Assembly (NCBI GenBank): GCA_035447605.1
Contig: DAOTHJ010000036.1
Coordinates: forward strand, 1 to 7,129
Length of the DNA: 7,129 nt
Source: UMGS1668 sp035447605
Lineage (GTDB): Bacteria > Bacillota > Clostridia > Oscillospirales > Ruminococcaceae
Reading direction: 5' to 3'
Positions 6,375-7,129 of the stretch are shown piece after piece. The notes beneath the pieces are model-generated. The model worked only from the letters and a program-made list of their open reading frames with translations. It searched no databases and had not been told where the DNA came from. The translations under genes were made by a program, and so were the position numbers. The first letter of the stretch is position 1. Every line of letters starts with the position of its first letter.

Positions 6375-7027
6375 AGCTCGCTCTCTCCTTTATGAACGCC
6401 GGTGACGGAAAACACCACCCATTCCGCAATGTTTACGGCGTGGTCGCCGATGCGTTCAAAATATTTGGCAATCATCAAAAGATCAATGGCGTCTTCGCTG
6501 CTCTGAGGCCGCGCCGCGATCATTTCGATCAGGGAAGCCTTGACCTTCTCAAAGAGGTCGTCCACCACGTTATCGTACTCAATAACCGAGGCGGCGAGTT
6601 CAATGTCGTGCCGGACAAAGGCATCCACGCTCTCCGTCACCATTTTTATGGTCGCCCGGGCCATATCTCCGATCAGCCCGCATCCGACATCCGTGTTCCC
6701 GGAAAGACGGAAGACAATATCCGCCATATCCGAGGCCATGTTTCCGATGCGTTCCATATCCGTGACCATCTTGAGCGCCGCCGAGATCTGGCGGAAATCT
6801 CTGGCCACCGGTTGCTGCTGAAGGATCAGGCGCAGGCAGAGGGATTCGATATTCCTGCCCTTTTGATTGATGGTCTCTCCCAACGGGATCACTTTTTCCG
6901 CCTCGCCGAAATCACTCTCCAACAAGGCGTTCGCCGCAACGGCAAGGGCCTCCTCACAGAGTGCCCCCAGCTCGATCAAATCTCTATTTAAAAGGGAAAG
7001 TTGCTCGTCAAAACGAGAGTTCATCAT
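6371..7027 (-). CDS. phoU: Phosphate transport/signalling regulator PhoU
   Basis: Cytoplasmic all-helical protein that couples the PstSCAB importer to the PhoR kinase and keeps phosphate signalling off when phosphate is plentiful. With 218 residues it is of normal length and holds two PhoU repeats. The conserved metal-binding helices are visible as KMVTDMERIGNMASDMADI (86-104) and AKYFERIGDHAVNIAEW (187-203), with QQPVARDFRQISAALK (71-86) leading into the first. Two adjacent ATG codons are possible (7027 and 7024). The first is preferred because it forms ATGA with the pstB stop and lies 5 bases after GGAGG (7033-7037); the second would be 8 bases away and lacks an overlap. The gene sits between the transporter ATPase and the two-component genes, the expected setting. 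Confidence 0.95.
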   Translation of the reverse strand: MMNSRFDEQLSLLNRDLIELGALCEEALAVAANALLESDFGEAEKVIPLGETINQKGRNIESLCLRLILQQQPVARDFRQISAALKMVTDMERIGNMASDMADIVFRLSGNTDVGCGLIGDMARATIKMVTESVDAFVRHDIELAASVIEYDNVVDDLFEKVKASLIEMIAARPQSSEDAIDLLMIAKYFERIGDHAVNIAEWVVFSVTGVHKGESEL

Positions 7028-7129
7028 CCGAACCTCCCGGTAATATAATCTTCGGTGCGCTTCTCTTTCGGCTGGGCAAAGAGTTTCTCGGTATCGCCGT
7101 ATTCGATCAGCTCGCCGAGGAGGAAGAAC
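7024..7129 (-). CDS. pstB: Phosphate ABC transporter ATP-binding protein PstB, C-terminal 34 residues only
   Basis: ATPase subunit of the high-affinity phosphate importer PstSCAB. Only the end is in the window: reading the - strand from base 7128 gives FFLLGELIEYGDTEKLF, then AQPKEKRTEDYITGRFG and TGA at 7026-7024. The pattern GELIEYGDTEKLF and the terminal TEDYITGRFG are characteristic of the PstB C-terminus. The Walker motifs and signature lie off the right edge. The stop overlaps the phoU ATG by four bases. pstS, pstC and pstA are expected further right, outside the window. Confidence 0.93.
   Translation of the reverse strand, partial: FFLLGELIEYGDTEKLFAQPKEKRTEDYITGRFG

Overview
The window reads as chromosomal core and near-core DNA from a Gram-positive, probably clostridial (Oscillospiraceae/Ruminococcaceae-like) bacterium with moderately high GC. 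The grounds are a class B sortase, strong GGAGG-type ribosome binding sites, very tight gene packing, and protein sequences that resemble Firmicutes PotB/C/D and PhoU/PhoB/PhoR. The taxonomic placement is inferred from sequence style and not from a database match.

Left half, + strand (1-3754): the downstream part of a polyamine (spermidine/putrescine) ABC import operon, potB (start off the left edge), potC and potD, followed after 14 bp by a class B sortase gene. PotB and PotC are the two membrane permeases and PotD is the extracellular binding protein. The ATPase PotA is not in the window and would be expected just upstream. PotD carries a cleavable signal peptide without a lipobox cysteine and has an extra C-terminal transmembrane helix with a lysine-rich tail, so it seems to be held at the membrane by a C-terminal anchor and not as a lipoprotein.

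Centre (3755-4002): a convergent intergenic region with one strong, probably bidirectional, intrinsic terminator. About 190 bp of apparently non-coding DNA follows, with small tandem and inverted repeats.

Right half, - strand (4003-7129, transcribed right to left): the end of a phosphate operon in the order pstB (only the last 34 codons are visible), phoU, phoB, phoR. PstB is the ATPase of the high-affinity phosphate importer. PhoU links transporter state to signalling. PhoR is the membrane sensor kinase and PhoB its OmpR-family response regulator. All three junctions in this operon are ATGA stop/start overlaps, so the signalling proteins are probably translationally coupled to the transporter.

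No RNA genes, CRISPR arrays, insertion sequences or prophage genes were seen. Promoters of both operons lie outside the window. The least ordinary part is the potD-sortase pairing with the C-terminally anchored binding protein. Everything else is a well-known system in a compact arrangement.
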